Positions 9,243 to 19,700 of a stretch of 64,000 nucleotides of DNA are shown here, piece by piece. Under the pieces are notes generated by a model, which saw nothing but the letters and a program-made list of their open reading frames with translations, did not search any database and was not told the DNA's origin. The position numbers were made by a program, and so were the translations under genes. Source of the stretch: JBBQWZ01 sp038210135 (GTDB lineage: Bacteria > Acidobacteriota > Terriglobia > Bryobacterales > Bryobacteraceae); assembly GCA_038210135.1 (NCBI GenBank), contig JBBQWZ010000040.1, forward strand, positions 1-64,000. The letters are read 5' to 3'. The stretch's first letter is position 1, and every line of letters starts with the position of its first letter.

Positions 9243-10226
9243 ATGAGATATCGCGCATTGGGGCGAACAGGGATCGAAGCCAGCGAATTGGGTTATGGCG
9301 CCTGGGGCATCGGGGGTAAACAGTGGCTCGGCAACGCCGATGATGAATCGCGTGCGTCCTTGCGCCGCGCCATCGAGCTCGGACTGAACTTCATCGACAC
9401 GGCGCTTGCTTACGGCGAGGGCCACAGCGAACGGCTGGTCGGCGAGGTGGTCCGCGGTTCGCCGGGCAAGGTCTGGATAGCGACGAAAGTTCCACCGAAG
9501 AATCTTCTGTGGCCCGCGCGTCCGGGTATTGTCGTCGAAGACGTGTTTCCCCGCGATTACGTGGTCCGTTGCACGGAAAAGAGTTTAAAAAATCTTGGCG
9601 TCGAAACGATCGACCTGCAACAGTTTCACGTCTGGAATCCGGAGTGGCTGGCTGCGGACACGAAGACCAGCGACGAATGGGCCCGTGCGATTGAGGATCT
9701 GAAGAAGTCCGGCAAGGTGCGTGCGTTCGGAATTTCGATCAACGATCATCAGCCGGATTCCGCCCTGGACTTGATCCGCACCGGGTTGATCGACACCGTG
9801 CAAGTGATCTACAACATTTTCGACCAGAGTCCGGAAGCGAATTTGTTTCCGCTATGCGTGGAAAAAGGAATCGGCGTTCTGGCTCGCGTGCCGCTTGACG
9901 AAGGTGCGCTGACTGGTTCGATTACGCCTGCGACCGAATTTGAAAAGGACGACTTCCGTGGCCGGTATTTCCGCGGCGACCGGAAGCAACAGGTTGCCGA
10001 TCGCGTGGCGGCGCTGCAAAAGGATCTCGCAGGCGTTGACGGCACGCTCGCCGAAATCGCCCTTCGGTTCTGTCTTTCCGCCCCTGCCGTTTCGACGGTG
10101 ATTCCGGGAATGCGCAAAACCCGCAACGTGGAGAGCAGCTGCGGCGTCTCGGATAAGGGACCGCTGCCGGGCGATGTGCTGGCGCGTTTGAAACAGCATG
10201 CCTGGGACAGGAACTTTTATCTCTAA
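9243..10226 (+). CDS. Aldo/keto reductase
   Basis: This is an NADP(H)-dependent oxidoreductase of the AKR superfamily with 327 residues. The catalytic tetrad is visible: Asp and Tyr in NFIDTALAYGEGHSE, Lys in WIATKVPP, and His in LQQFHVWN. The C-terminal cofactor-binding signature appears as STVIPGMRKTRNVE. Sequence alone does not give the substrate; such enzymes reduce sugar aldehydes and ketones. The start is supported by GGAGAAGTT immediately upstream. The next gene begins inside its last 29 bases. Confidence 0.9.
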   Translation: MRYRALGRTGIEASELGYGAWGIGGKQWLGNADDESRASLRRAIELGLNFIDTALAYGEGHSERLVGEVVRGSPGKVWIATKVPPKNLLWPARPGIVVEDVFPRDYVVRCTEKSLKNLGVETIDLQQFHVWNPEWLAADTKTSDEWARAIEDLKKSGKVRAFGISINDHQPDSALDLIRTGLIDTVQVIYNIFDQSPEANLFPLCVEKGIGVLARVPLDEGALTGSITPATEFEKDDFRGRYFRGDRKQQVADRVAALQKDLAGVDGTLAEIALRFCLSAPAVSTVIPGMRKTRNVESSCGVSDKGPLPGDVLARLKQHAWDRNFYL

Positions 10227-11169
10227 GATCTTCACGCTCGCGGTATTCGCTACCGGGTTAGCCTGCGCCCAGGACAACTATTTCCCACTTCACGTCGGCG
10301 ATCAGTGGGTCTACCGTACGGCGGGAGCCGGGTCCGCGCAGCCCGTCGTGCTGGAAGTGGTCGGCGCACAGGATTTGAATGGGTACACCTACTATCTAAC
10401 CACCGGCTTCGGAATCGACACGGTGTACCTGCGCGTGTCGAACGACGGTGTACTTTACTCTTACGATCCGGTCGCTCGGATCGAATCGACGTGGGTCGAT
10501 TTCTCGGCCGCCGAGGACGGTTCCTACAAGACGTCGATCGACTCCTGTAGTCCGCAGGCGACAATTCAGTCCAAGTCGTATAAGGCGGATCTGCCGATCG
10601 GGAGCTTCGCGAATCTATTTCGTGTGACGTACACGCCCTCATGCGCGGATGCCGGGATTCAGGAGGAACTGTATCTTCCCTACATCGGATTGGTGCGGCG
10701 CACGCGGACGACGTTCGCGGGTCCGCGGATCTTGGAATTGATTTATGCGCGCATCGCCGGTGTCACCGTGGTTGGCGCTCCGGAGACCGCTTTCGCTTTG
10801 ACGGTCGACAAGTCTGTCTACATCGTGAGTGGGGCGAATCCGCTACCGGTATTGCCGATGCTGGCGCGACTTACGTTGAGGAATACGAGCGGGATTCCGC
10901 TGGCGCTGACGTATCCGAGCGGACAGGAATTCGATTTTGTGCTTCGTAACGCGAAGGGCGATATTGTCTACCGCTGGTCATCCGACAAAGGGTTCACCCA
11001 AGGCGTGCGGCTCGAAGACTTCAGCGGGGAGCGCAATCGCGCGGTTTCCATTCCGCTAACGGATGCGAACGGTGCTCTTCTTCCGCCTGGTAATTATGTT
11101 CTCGAAGCCTCGATGACTGCGCTTCCGCCAGCCGCATTCAAAGCGCAGGTCGGCATCGCCCTTCGCTAA
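10198..11169 (+). CDS. Secreted protein with C-terminal BsuPI-type domain
   Basis: The 323-residue protein has a signal peptide (ISKIFTLAVFATGLACAQ). Its N-terminal half starts YFPLHVGDQWVYR, a motif seen in many secreted acidobacterial proteins with a beta-rich fold. The C-terminal 110 residues (about 205-320), with LTLRNTSGIPLALTYPSGQ, FDFVLRNAKGDIVYRWS and PPGNYVLEA, match the intracellular proteinase inhibitor BsuPI domain family, an Ig-like fold found mostly in exported proteins. The function is not known. The start overlaps the reductase gene, suggesting read-through translation, but the chosen ATG has no clear Shine-Dalgarno sequence. Confidence 0.75.
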   Translation: MPGTGTFISKIFTLAVFATGLACAQDNYFPLHVGDQWVYRTAGAGSAQPVVLEVVGAQDLNGYTYYLTTGFGIDTVYLRVSNDGVLYSYDPVARIESTWVDFSAAEDGSYKTSIDSCSPQATIQSKSYKADLPIGSFANLFRVTYTPSCADAGIQEELYLPYIGLVRRTRTTFAGPRILELIYARIAGVTVVGAPETAFALTVDKSVYIVSGANPLPVLPMLARLTLRNTSGIPLALTYPSGQEFDFVLRNAKGDIVYRWSSDKGFTQGVRLEDFSGERNRAVSIPLTDANGALLPPGNYVLEASMTALPPAAFKAQVGIALR

Positions 11170-11210
11170 GTCGCCTTGCTTCCGGTTTCGCACCGGTTTA
11201 TCATCGGCAC

Positions 11211-11939
11211 ATGTTTGGGCGAATCCTCGTCGGTTGTTTCGCGCTCTCGAGCTGCGCGATAGGGGCGCAATCGCCGGATTGCCGCACGCCTATCGGCGTT
11301 CCCTGTTACACGATGCGGATCACGCAAACGCAGTGGCAGGCGATGGCGTACGATCCGTCGAAGATTACCAAGGTGACCGGGACAGCGATTCTCGCCGTCC
11401 GGAGTGACGGATCGTCAGTGAATGCAAGCGACATGAAAGAGGAAAGCCTCTTCGGCCGCATGCTTGGCGAGAGACGGGACGCGCAGCTCTATCTGGCACC
11501 CGAGAAGACGATCGTTACAATCAATCGAACGAACCGTACCATCGCTCGGCGCGAACCATTGATCTGGCACGATCTGCCGTATCGACGTTCGACGGATGGC
11601 GATAGCACCTGCAAAACCGGCGTCCGACACTTCGGCACCGGTCTATAACTGCGAGGCAGTTCGACAGTCGCGGGCGTTCCAATCTTGAAATGGAGCCGCG
11701 CGAATGGCTCTGAAGATCACTACCTCGCACCTTCGCTGGATTGCACCGAACTGAAGAGCGAGCGAATCATGCGGAACAAACTCTGGATCCCGATTTTCAT
11801 CAACCATTAGGAAGCGACGTCAGTTGTTCTCGGAGAGCCCGAGCCGGACCTTTTTGTTTTGCCGGCCGGCTACAACCAGGTCGAGGATCCGGCGCGCGCA
11901 CGCATAATGAAATTTCTCGAGACAAACCGCCGTCGCTAA
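11211..11939 (+). pseudogene. Secreted-protein gene interrupted by two in-frame stop codons
   Basis: A single frame starts with a signal peptide (MFGRILVGCFALSSCAIGAQ) and stays coding-like to a TAA at 11937, but is broken by TAA at 11646-11648 and TAG at 11808-11810. The segment between the stops (VAGVPILKWSRANGSEDHY, then LAPSLDCTELKSERIM) and the last segment (EPDLFVLPAGYNQVEDP) look like real protein, and the last part resembles the ends of secreted acidobacterial proteins of unknown function. Each stop is one C-to-T change away from a Gln codon (CAA, CAG). The first segment alone would encode 145 residues. I read it as a recent pseudogene; sequencing error is the other explanation. Confidence 0.6.
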
Positions 11940-11967
11940 ACGGATTCCTGCGCTACGATGAGGCTTC

Positions 11968-12852
11968 GTGCGCATTGGCCATCACGTTTCCATTGCCGGG
12001 TCCCTTTGCAACGCGTCGAGTGAAGCTGTTTCCATTGGCGCGAACACGATGCAGATCTTCTCGTCGAGTCCGCGGCAATGGAAAGGCTCCACGCTTTCGC
12101 TGCCGGACGTTGCGAGATTCCGGCAGGAGCGCGACAAGCACGATCTGGCTCCGCTGGTTATTCATGACAACTATTTGATAAATCTCGCCGCCCGCGAAGG
12201 CAATGTTCGCGATCTGTCGATTGCTGCCTTCCGTGAGGAGCTGCAGCGGGCCATCGTGCTTGAGGCCGACTTCCTCGTCGCGCATCCTGGGAATTACAAA
12301 GACCAGACGCTCGAGCAAGGTTTGCTCAACATCATTCAAGCGCTGGCGAATGCGAGTGACGGCATCGACACGAAATCGTTGACGGTTTTGCTTGAAAATA
12401 CGGTGGGCGCCGGGGGCGGCGTCCAGGTGGGCGGTAAGTTCGAAGAACTGAAGATCCTTCGCGACTTTGCGATCGAACATACCGAATTGAAGGTTGGATT
12501 CTGCATCGACACTTGCCATCTGCACGCGTCGGGCTACGATCTGGCGACCGAAGCCGGCGCGAAACAGACGTTCGCGGAACTCGATCGTGTGCTGGGATTC
12601 GAGAACATCCACGTGATTCACGCGAACGATTCGAAAACACCGCTGGGATCACACATGGACCGGCATTGCAACATCGGCAAAGGCTATATTGGAGAGCAAG
12701 GGTTTCGCCGAATCCTCACGCACCCGAAGCTCCGCCACAAGCCATTCCTGTTGGAAACGCCGGTCGACGAGCCAGGTGACGACCGGCGCGATATCGAAAT
12801 ACTGAAGAGTCTATGCCGGAAAAGTCGTACAACCACAACGAAATCGAGTTGA
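11968..12852 (+). CDS. nfo: Deoxyribonuclease IV (AP endonuclease)
   Basis: This base-excision repair enzyme cuts DNA at abasic sites. The 294-residue protein begins at a GTG (MRIGHHVSIAGSL). It shows the zinc-binding and catalytic segments of the family in order: AHPGNYKD, LLENTVGAGGG, GFCIDTCHLHASGYD, IHANDSKTPLGSHMDRHCNIGKG, and the final ETP. The trinuclear zinc site His, Asp and Glu residues are therefore all present. The last 40 bases overlap the leuS start in another frame, which suggests that the two genes are co-transcribed and translationally coupled. Confidence 0.93.
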   Translation: MRIGHHVSIAGSLCNASSEAVSIGANTMQIFSSSPRQWKGSTLSLPDVARFRQERDKHDLAPLVIHDNYLINLAAREGNVRDLSIAAFREELQRAIVLEADFLVAHPGNYKDQTLEQGLLNIIQALANASDGIDTKSLTVLLENTVGAGGGVQVGGKFEELKILRDFAIEHTELKVGFCIDTCHLHASGYDLATEAGAKQTFAELDRVLGFENIHVIHANDSKTPLGSHMDRHCNIGKGYIGEQGFRRILTHPKLRHKPFLLETPVDEPGDDRRDIEILKSLCRKSRTTTTKSS

Positions 12853-15260
12853 AGTGGCACGAGCGTTGGATCGCCGATCAGGCTCTCTACCGCGCCGATC
12901 CCACGTCGGGCAAGCCGAAGTACTACGTCTCGGAAATGCTTCCGTATCCAAGCGGCCGGCTGCATATGGGTCACGTGCGGAACTACTCGATTGGCGACGC
13001 CCTCGCGCGCTACATGTGGATGCGCGGCTACGACGTGCTGCATCCGATGGGCTGGGATGCGTTCGGGCTGCCGGCGGAAAACGCCGCGATCAAGAACAAC
13101 CGGCATCCGCACGAATGGACCATGTCGAACATCGCTGTGATGAAACAGCAGATGCATCGCATGGGATTCGCCTACGATTGGGACCGCGAAATCGCGAGCT
13201 GCCTGCCGGAATACTACCGCTGGAATCAGTGGTTCTTTTTGAAGATGTACGAGCGCGGGCTGGCGTATCGCAAGAAGGCGCTGGTCAACTGGTGCCCGGA
13301 ATGCGCGACAGTGCTCGCGAATGAGCAGGTAATCGACGGCTTCTGTTGGCGTCACGAAACGACCAAGGTCGAGCAGCGCACGCTCGAGCAGTGGTTCCTG
13401 AAAATTACGCAGTATGCGGACGAACTGCTCGACGCGATCAAGGGGTTGGAGGGCGGCTGGCCGGAACGCGTGCTCTCGATGCAGCGCAACTGGATCGGCC
13501 GGAGCGAAGGCGCGGAAGTCGATTTCACGATGGAATCGACGGGCCAAAAAGTTCGCGTCTTCACCACGCGCATCGACACGATTTACGGCGCGACCTGCGT
13601 GATTCTCGCGCCGGAACATCCCTACGTCGCGCCGCTACTCGACGATGCCGGCAAGGCGCGCATCAAGGCGATGATCGAGGATCGCGCCAATCAGGCGGAT
13701 GAAGGCGATGTCGTCAAAGATGGAATCTTCACCGGCGCCTATGCGCTGAATCCGTTCAACGGAGAACGCGTTCCGGTGTGGGTCGGAAACTTTGTCCTGA
13801 TGGGCTACGGTACCGGCGCGATAATGGCCGTGCCCGCGCACGACGAACGCGATTTCGAATTTTGCACGCAGTTCGGAATTTCGATTCGCCCCGTGATCCG
13901 GCCGGTGGATGGCGAACTGCCGGCGACAGTCAAGGAGGCGTTTGGCGAATATGGCGTCGTAGAGAATTCGGGCGAGTGGTCTGGACTCGCTAGTGCCGAT
14001 GCGCGGAAGAAAATGGCCGGATTCGCCAAGGAAAGAGGCTTCGGCGAGGCTGCCATCACATTCCGTATCAAGGATTGGGGCATCTCGCGACAGCGGTATT
14101 GGGGCACGCCGATTCCATTCATTCATTGCGCGAAGTGCGGAATCGTTCCCGTTCCCGAAATCGATCTGCCGGTGGTTTTGCCGCTCGATGTGAAGATCAC
14201 GGGCAAGGGTCGTTCACCGCTCGCTGATCATCCCTCGTTCGTCAATACGACCTGTCCGCGATGTGGCGAGCCCGCGCAACGCGAGACGGACACGATGGAT
14301 ACGTTCGTCGATTCGTCCTGGTATTTCTACCGTTACTGCGATCCGAAGAACGTGAATGGCCCGTTCGATTCGGCGACGATTGCGAAGTGGTTTCCGATCG
14401 ATCAATACATCGGCGGAGTTACGCACGCGATTCTGCACTTGATCTATTCGCGCTTCTGGACCAAGGTAATGCGCGACATGGGGCTGATCACGAACGATGA
14501 GCCGGCCGCGAATCTGTTCACGCAGGGCATGGTGCTAGGCACGGACGGCTCCGCGATGTCGAAATCGAAAGGCAACGTCGTCGACCCGGAAGAGATGATC
14601 GGCAAGTACGGCGCCGACACCTGCCGGCTGTTCGTCCTGTTTGCCGCTCCTCCAGAAAAGGACATGCCGTGGATCGAGGCGAGTGTTGGCGGTCAGCGCA
14701 AGTTTATCGACCGCGTGTATCGCTTTGTGACCCGCAATGTGGACCGCGAAGGCGCGGCGCCGAATGCGGACGCCGACAAGAAGGCGATCCGCAAGCTGAA
14801 TCAAACCATCCGCAAAGTCACTCAGGATTTCAGCAATCGCTGGCACTTCAACACGTCGATCGCGGCATTGATGGAGTTGGTCAATGAGCTGTACGCAGCC
14901 GAAGAAGGCATGTCGCGTCAGGCGATCGATGAAGTGCTGCCTAAGCTGGTGCTGCTGCTCGCGCCGTTTGCGCCCTATATCGCGGAAGAATTGTGGTCGG
15001 AACTCGGCCGCACAGGTCCGGTGTTCAGGCAGCCTTGGCCGGAGTTCGACGAAGAACTGGCCAAGGAAGACGCCGCGGAAGTCGTTCTACAGGTGAATGG
15101 CAAAGTCCGCGGCCGAATCCTGGTGCCGTTCGGTCTGGATAAGGGTGAGCTCGAGAAGTTGGCCCTCGCGGATCCGAAGACGCAGGCTTTCTTCGAGGGG
15201 AAATCAGTCGTCAAAGTCGTAGTGGTACCGGACAAACTCGTGAACATCGTCGTGAAGTAA
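12813..15260 (+). CDS. leuS: Leucyl-tRNA synthetase
   Basis: This class I enzyme charges tRNA-Leu. The 815-residue length is typical for bacteria. The HIGH motif appears as HMGH within PYPSGRLHMGHVRNY near residue 50, and the KMSKS loop as AMSKSKGN near residue 580. The CP1 editing domain lies between them (around 220-410), with the threonine-rich VFTTRIDTIYGAT and the MAVPAHDERD segment of a functional editing site. A zinc-like Cys cluster (CAKCG, CPRCG) is also present. It overlaps the end of nfo and is followed by a well-spaced Gfo/Idh gene with its own Shine-Dalgarno sequence. Confidence 0.97.
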   Translation: MPEKSYNHNEIELKWHERWIADQALYRADPTSGKPKYYVSEMLPYPSGRLHMGHVRNYSIGDALARYMWMRGYDVLHPMGWDAFGLPAENAAIKNNRHPHEWTMSNIAVMKQQMHRMGFAYDWDREIASCLPEYYRWNQWFFLKMYERGLAYRKKALVNWCPECATVLANEQVIDGFCWRHETTKVEQRTLEQWFLKITQYADELLDAIKGLEGGWPERVLSMQRNWIGRSEGAEVDFTMESTGQKVRVFTTRIDTIYGATCVILAPEHPYVAPLLDDAGKARIKAMIEDRANQADEGDVVKDGIFTGAYALNPFNGERVPVWVGNFVLMGYGTGAIMAVPAHDERDFEFCTQFGISIRPVIRPVDGELPATVKEAFGEYGVVENSGEWSGLASADARKKMAGFAKERGFGEAAITFRIKDWGISRQRYWGTPIPFIHCAKCGIVPVPEIDLPVVLPLDVKITGKGRSPLADHPSFVNTTCPRCGEPAQRETDTMDTFVDSSWYFYRYCDPKNVNGPFDSATIAKWFPIDQYIGGVTHAILHLIYSRFWTKVMRDMGLITNDEPAANLFTQGMVLGTDGSAMSKSKGNVVDPEEMIGKYGADTCRLFVLFAAPPEKDMPWIEASVGGQRKFIDRVYRFVTRNVDREGAAPNADADKKAIRKLNQTIRKVTQDFSNRWHFNTSIAALMELVNELYAAEEGMSRQAIDEVLPKLVLLLAPFAPYIAEELWSELGRTGPVFRQPWPEFDEELAKEDAAEVVLQVNGKVRGRILVPFGLDKGELEKLALADPKTQAFFEGKSVVKVVVVPDKLVNIVVK

Positions 15261-15271
15261 GGAGACCAAAA

Positions 15272-16618
15272 ATGGAAGCCGATCGTAGAAACTTCTTGAA
15301 GACCACCGCCGCCGGATTGACGACCTCGCTATTCACTGGCCAAATTCGCGGCGCGAACGATCGCGTCAATCTCGCCTTCATTGGAATGGGCAAGATGGGG
15401 CGCTCGAACCTGAGCGTCGCGCAGAGCGTTGCTTCGAAGCGCGACGATATGGCGATCAGCGCGGTTTGTGATATTTACGACCGCAATCTGGATTGGGCCG
15501 CTCGTGACGGAGCAGCGAATGCGACCAAGTACAACACAACGGTCGGCTCGGGCGTCAAGAAGGTCCGCGACTTCCGCGAGATCATCGCCGATAAATCCGT
15601 GGACGCGGTGTGCATCTCGACACCCGACCACTGGCACGCGTACATGACCATCGAAGCCTGCAAAGCAGGCAAGGACGTGTACGTCGAAAAGCCTGTCTGC
15701 GTGGCTGTCGATGAGGGTCCGAAGATGGTGCAGGCGGCGCGCAAATATAACCGCGTGGTGCAGGCCGGGACGATGCAGCGGTCCGCGATTCACTTTCAAC
15801 GCGCGGCGGAAGTGGTGCGTAGCGGAGTGCTGGGCACTATTTCGATGGTCCATTGTTGGAATTACGGAAACGCCGATCGCAACGGGCTTGGCAATCCTCC
15901 GGATGCGGCTCCGCCGGCCGGTCTCGATTGGGATATGTGGCTTGGCCCCGCGCCTGCGCGTCCTTTCAACGCGAATCGCTTTGGCGTCGATCCGAACGAC
16001 CGCTATTTCTCAAGCTTCCGCTGGTTTTGGGATTACGCGGGCGGCATGATGACGGATTGGGGCGTGCATTGGCTCGACATCGTGCAGTTCGCGATGAATG
16101 AGCAAATGCCGACAGGCATTTCCGCGATGGGCGGGAAATTTTATCTGAAAGATAACCGCGAGACGCCGGACACATTGCACGTCAGCTACGAGTATCCGGG
16201 GTTTCTGGCGACCTACGAGAATCGCGAAGGCAACGGCCAGTCGATGTTCCAGAAGAGTGGGGGAATCCTGTTCTGCGGCGACCGCGCGACGATGTTCGTC
16301 GATCGCAGCGAGTATCGCGTGATTCCGGAAAGGGCTGCCGCGGGAGCCGGCCTCGAGCCGATCGAATTCATGAAGTCGCGGAGCGGCGGCAACGGCGAGC
16401 ATTGGCAGAATTTTATGCAATGCATCAAGACGCGGCAGAAGCCGATCAGCGATATCGAAACCTGCCAACGATCCACGACGACTTGCTTGCTGGGGAATAT
16501 CGCTCTGCAAACGAAATTGCATGTGGACTTCGATCCGAGTTCATGGAAAGCAGCTCAACCGGCTGCGCAGAAGCTATTCCATCGTGAGTATCGCGCGCCG
16601 TGGAAGCTTGAAGTCTAA
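15272..16618 (+). CDS. Gfo/Idh/MocA-family oxidoreductase with Tat signal
   Basis: This is an NAD(P)-dependent sugar or cyclitol oxidoreductase of 448 residues. It opens with a twin-arginine leader (DRRNFLKTTAAGL), so it is expected to be exported folded with its cofactor. The nucleotide-binding GMGKMG follows at about residue 37, then the family signature VYVEKPV and the C-terminal alpha/beta domain. Periplasmic members of this type are abundant in Acidobacteria and Planctomycetes and are generally linked to carbohydrate breakdown. The ATG is preceded by AAGGAGACC, a strong ribosome binding site. The gene sits between leuS and a TonB receptor, which hints at uptake and processing of a sugar-like substrate, though that link is inference. 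Confidence 0.88.
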   Translation: MEADRRNFLKTTAAGLTTSLFTGQIRGANDRVNLAFIGMGKMGRSNLSVAQSVASKRDDMAISAVCDIYDRNLDWAARDGAANATKYNTTVGSGVKKVRDFREIIADKSVDAVCISTPDHWHAYMTIEACKAGKDVYVEKPVCVAVDEGPKMVQAARKYNRVVQAGTMQRSAIHFQRAAEVVRSGVLGTISMVHCWNYGNADRNGLGNPPDAAPPAGLDWDMWLGPAPARPFNANRFGVDPNDRYFSSFRWFWDYAGGMMTDWGVHWLDIVQFAMNEQMPTGISAMGGKFYLKDNRETPDTLHVSYEYPGFLATYENREGNGQSMFQKSGGILFCGDRATMFVDRSEYRVIPERAAAGAGLEPIEFMKSRSGGNGEHWQNFMQCIKTRQKPISDIETCQRSTTTCLLGNIALQTKLHVDFDPSSWKAAQPAAQKLFHREYRAPWKLEV

Positions 16619-16703
16619 GAGCGCGGCCCAGGCGCCGCTCATGTCGATTGCTACACTCACGAATAGGCCGAAGTCCGGGCTCTCCCGTTCCTACACCCGT
16701 ATC

Positions 16704-19700
16704 ATGCTTAAGATTGTTTTCGCTTTTCTCTCTTGCCTCTTCACCTTGTCCGGCCAGACGTCCAGCGTCCTAACGGGCCGGATTCTGGACGCGACGGGCG
16801 CCATTCTGCCCGACTCGAAAATCGTTGCTCGTAATTCGGAACGCGGAATTCGGCGCGAGGTGGTGTCGAGTGCCGATGGTCGATTCGTCTTCGCGGGCTT
16901 GCCTCCCGGCGATTGGCAACTGCGCGTCGAGCGGACCGGGTTTCGAACTTTGGTGCGATCCGGTGTCCACTTGAGCGTCGGCGAAACAGCGAGCGTGGAT
17001 CTGCAGATGCAACTCGGCGCGGTCGATCAGGAAGTGAATGTACAGGCGGACGCTTCGCAGGTCAATACGTCTACTTCGGAACTCAGCTACCTGGTCAGCG
17101 ACCGGACGATGCACGATCTTCCATTGAACGGCCGGAACTACACGGACTTCGTGCTGCTGCAGCCAGGTGTTGTCGCCTACTCGCAGCGGGACGGCGGATC
17201 CGTTGTTGCGCACGGGTTGGGCACGTCGATCAATGGCCAGGATCCGCGCTCGAATGTTTACCTGCTCGATGGAACGTTGATGAACGACTTTACCAATGGG
17301 CCGGCGGGCTCGGCGGCGAATACGGTGTTGGGCCTCGAAACCATTCGCGAGTACCGCGTCGCGACGAATGGCTACTCGGCGGAGTACGGCCGCAATTCCG
17401 GTGGGCAGATCAGCGTGCTGTCGAAAGCGGGCGGCAACGCCTTTCACGGCGCGGTGTATGAATATTTCCGCAACGATCATTTTGATGCTCGGAATTTCTT
17501 CGATCCGCGGCAGATCCCGAAGTTTACGCGTAATCAGTTCGGCGCGGTGCTGGGCGGCCCGATCAAGAGAGACAAGACGTTCTTCTTCGTCGGCTTTGAA
17601 TCGCTGCGCGAACACTCGGGCAAGACGATCATCTCGGCGGTGCCCGATAGCAATGCAAGGAATGGCTTGCTGCCGGTTCCGGGGTCTTCGGCGTTTACGA
17701 CGGTTGCGATCAACCCAAATGTTCTGCCGTTTCTGAATGAGATTCCGCGGGCGAATGCGCCCGGCGCCGGCGGCGGACTCGGCAACTATATCTGGAATTT
17801 CAACCAAACGACTGTGCAGGATTTCGTGAGCGGGCGCTTGGATCACAACTTTTCGGCAAGGAACCAGATTTTTGGGCGTTACACCTACGACAACGCAAAT
17901 CAGTTCCTACCCACGGATTTTCCGCAGTTCCCGCGATCGTTCCTGTCGACGAATCAGTTCGCGACAATCGAGTTTCGCTCAGTGCTTTCGCCGACGGTGC
18001 TCAACACTGCGCGCGGCGGATTTTCGCGTACGCACATTGGACAGGACGTACAGGCGAATACGACGCAGAATCTGGCTCCATTCATTCCGGGGCGCGGACA
18101 GCTCGGCTACATCGATATCGGCGGAATGCCGCGCTTCGGAACGCAATCCTCGGCCTTTCTTCGCCTGACGCAAAACGTGTTCAGCTTTACCGACGACCTC
18201 ACGTGGGTTCGCGGCAAGCATTTCCTGAAGGCCGGCGCGCTCATCGAACGCTATCAGGACAACGAATATAACGGCACGTTTTCGCTGGGCGGCTATACGT
18301 TCGCGAATCTGCAGGGATTTCTTCAGGGCACGCCGACCCGGTTCCTGGGGATTACGCCAAACGGCGCGCTGGATCGTTATTGGCGCTTCACTGAATTCGG
18401 ATTCTACGCGCAGGATGACTGGCGGGTCGCTGCGCGCCTGACTCTGAATATCGGGCTTCGCTACGAATTTACGACTCTGCCGGTAGACATTTATGGTCGC
18501 GACTCGGCGTTGTTGAATATCTACACCGATGCCGCTGCGACTCCAGGCAAACTGTTCAAGAACCCGACTCACAAGAATATTTCGCCGCGCTTCGGTTTCG
18601 CGTGGGATGTGTTTGGGAACGGGCGCACAGCGCTGCGCGGCGGCTACGGCTGGTATTTCAACACCAACAATCAGCAAAACCTGATCGTGACGATCACCAA
18701 CCCACCGGCGACTCCGCGAGTGTCGATCAGCAATCCGACGTTCCCGAATCCGATCTTTGAGCGCGGACTCGGTAATACCATCCGACCGGTCGATTACAAC
18801 ATCAAGAATCCGAACGTCCATCAGTGGAACCTCAGCCTGCAGCGCGCGCTGCCATGGGATTTCGTCGTGACCGCCGGATACGCGGGCTCGCGCGGAGTTC
18901 ACTTACTGCGCTCGGGCGACGTCAATACGGAGATTCCCACCAAGCTCGCGGATGGCACGTACTTCTTCCCTGCTACCGGCGTCCGCCAGAATCCGGCTTG
19001 GACGGTGATCGAATTGAAGCGATCGGATGGCAATTCCTGGTACAACTCCGGGATTCTCGAAATTCGTAAGCGCTTTTCGAAGGGCTTTAGCGCGCAAAGC
19101 TCGTACACGTTTTCGCGCAATATTGATACCACGCAGGCTTCGACCTTCTTTTCGGACGGCACCAACGACACGACGTCGGCCTTTCCCGAATATCCCGGAT
19201 TCAGCACGAACAAGGGGCTCTCGGATTATCACGCGAAGCACAACTGGGTGGTTAACCTGACCTACGAACTGCCGTCCGTGAAGTCACATTCGGCGACCAC
19301 CTGGCTGATCCGCGACTGGCAGGCGTCGGTGATTTCGAGCGTTCGGAGCGGGAATCCGGTTTCGCTCTTCGTCGCGAACAATTGGTCGCGATCGCGCTGG
19401 CAGCCTTCGATTGGTCCCGGACTTGGACTCGATCGTCCGAGCATCGCCCCGGGACGCACCGCCGAAAACGCGGTGATCGGCAGTCCGAATGGCTGGTTCG
19501 ATCCAACCGCGTTCGTGCTTTCGCCTCAGGGCACGCTCGGAAATCTGGGCCGCAACGTTCTGATCGGACCGGATCTACGCGACGTGGACTTCTCGCTGTC
19601 CAAGCGAAACAAGCTTTCGTTCCTGTCGGACCACGCCGACCTGCAGTTTCGCGTAGAAGCGTTCAATTTGATGAACCACCCGAATTTTGCACTGAATCCG

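Noticed and set aside
12684..13619. 311-residue minus-strand open frame
   Set aside because: Entirely antisense to leuS, rich in Arg/His as expected for antisense of a GC-rich gene.
16521..16703. Upstream extension of the second TonB receptor
   Set aside because: Overlaps the end of the oxidoreductase gene and lacks a signal peptide; the ATG at 16704 starts a proper one.
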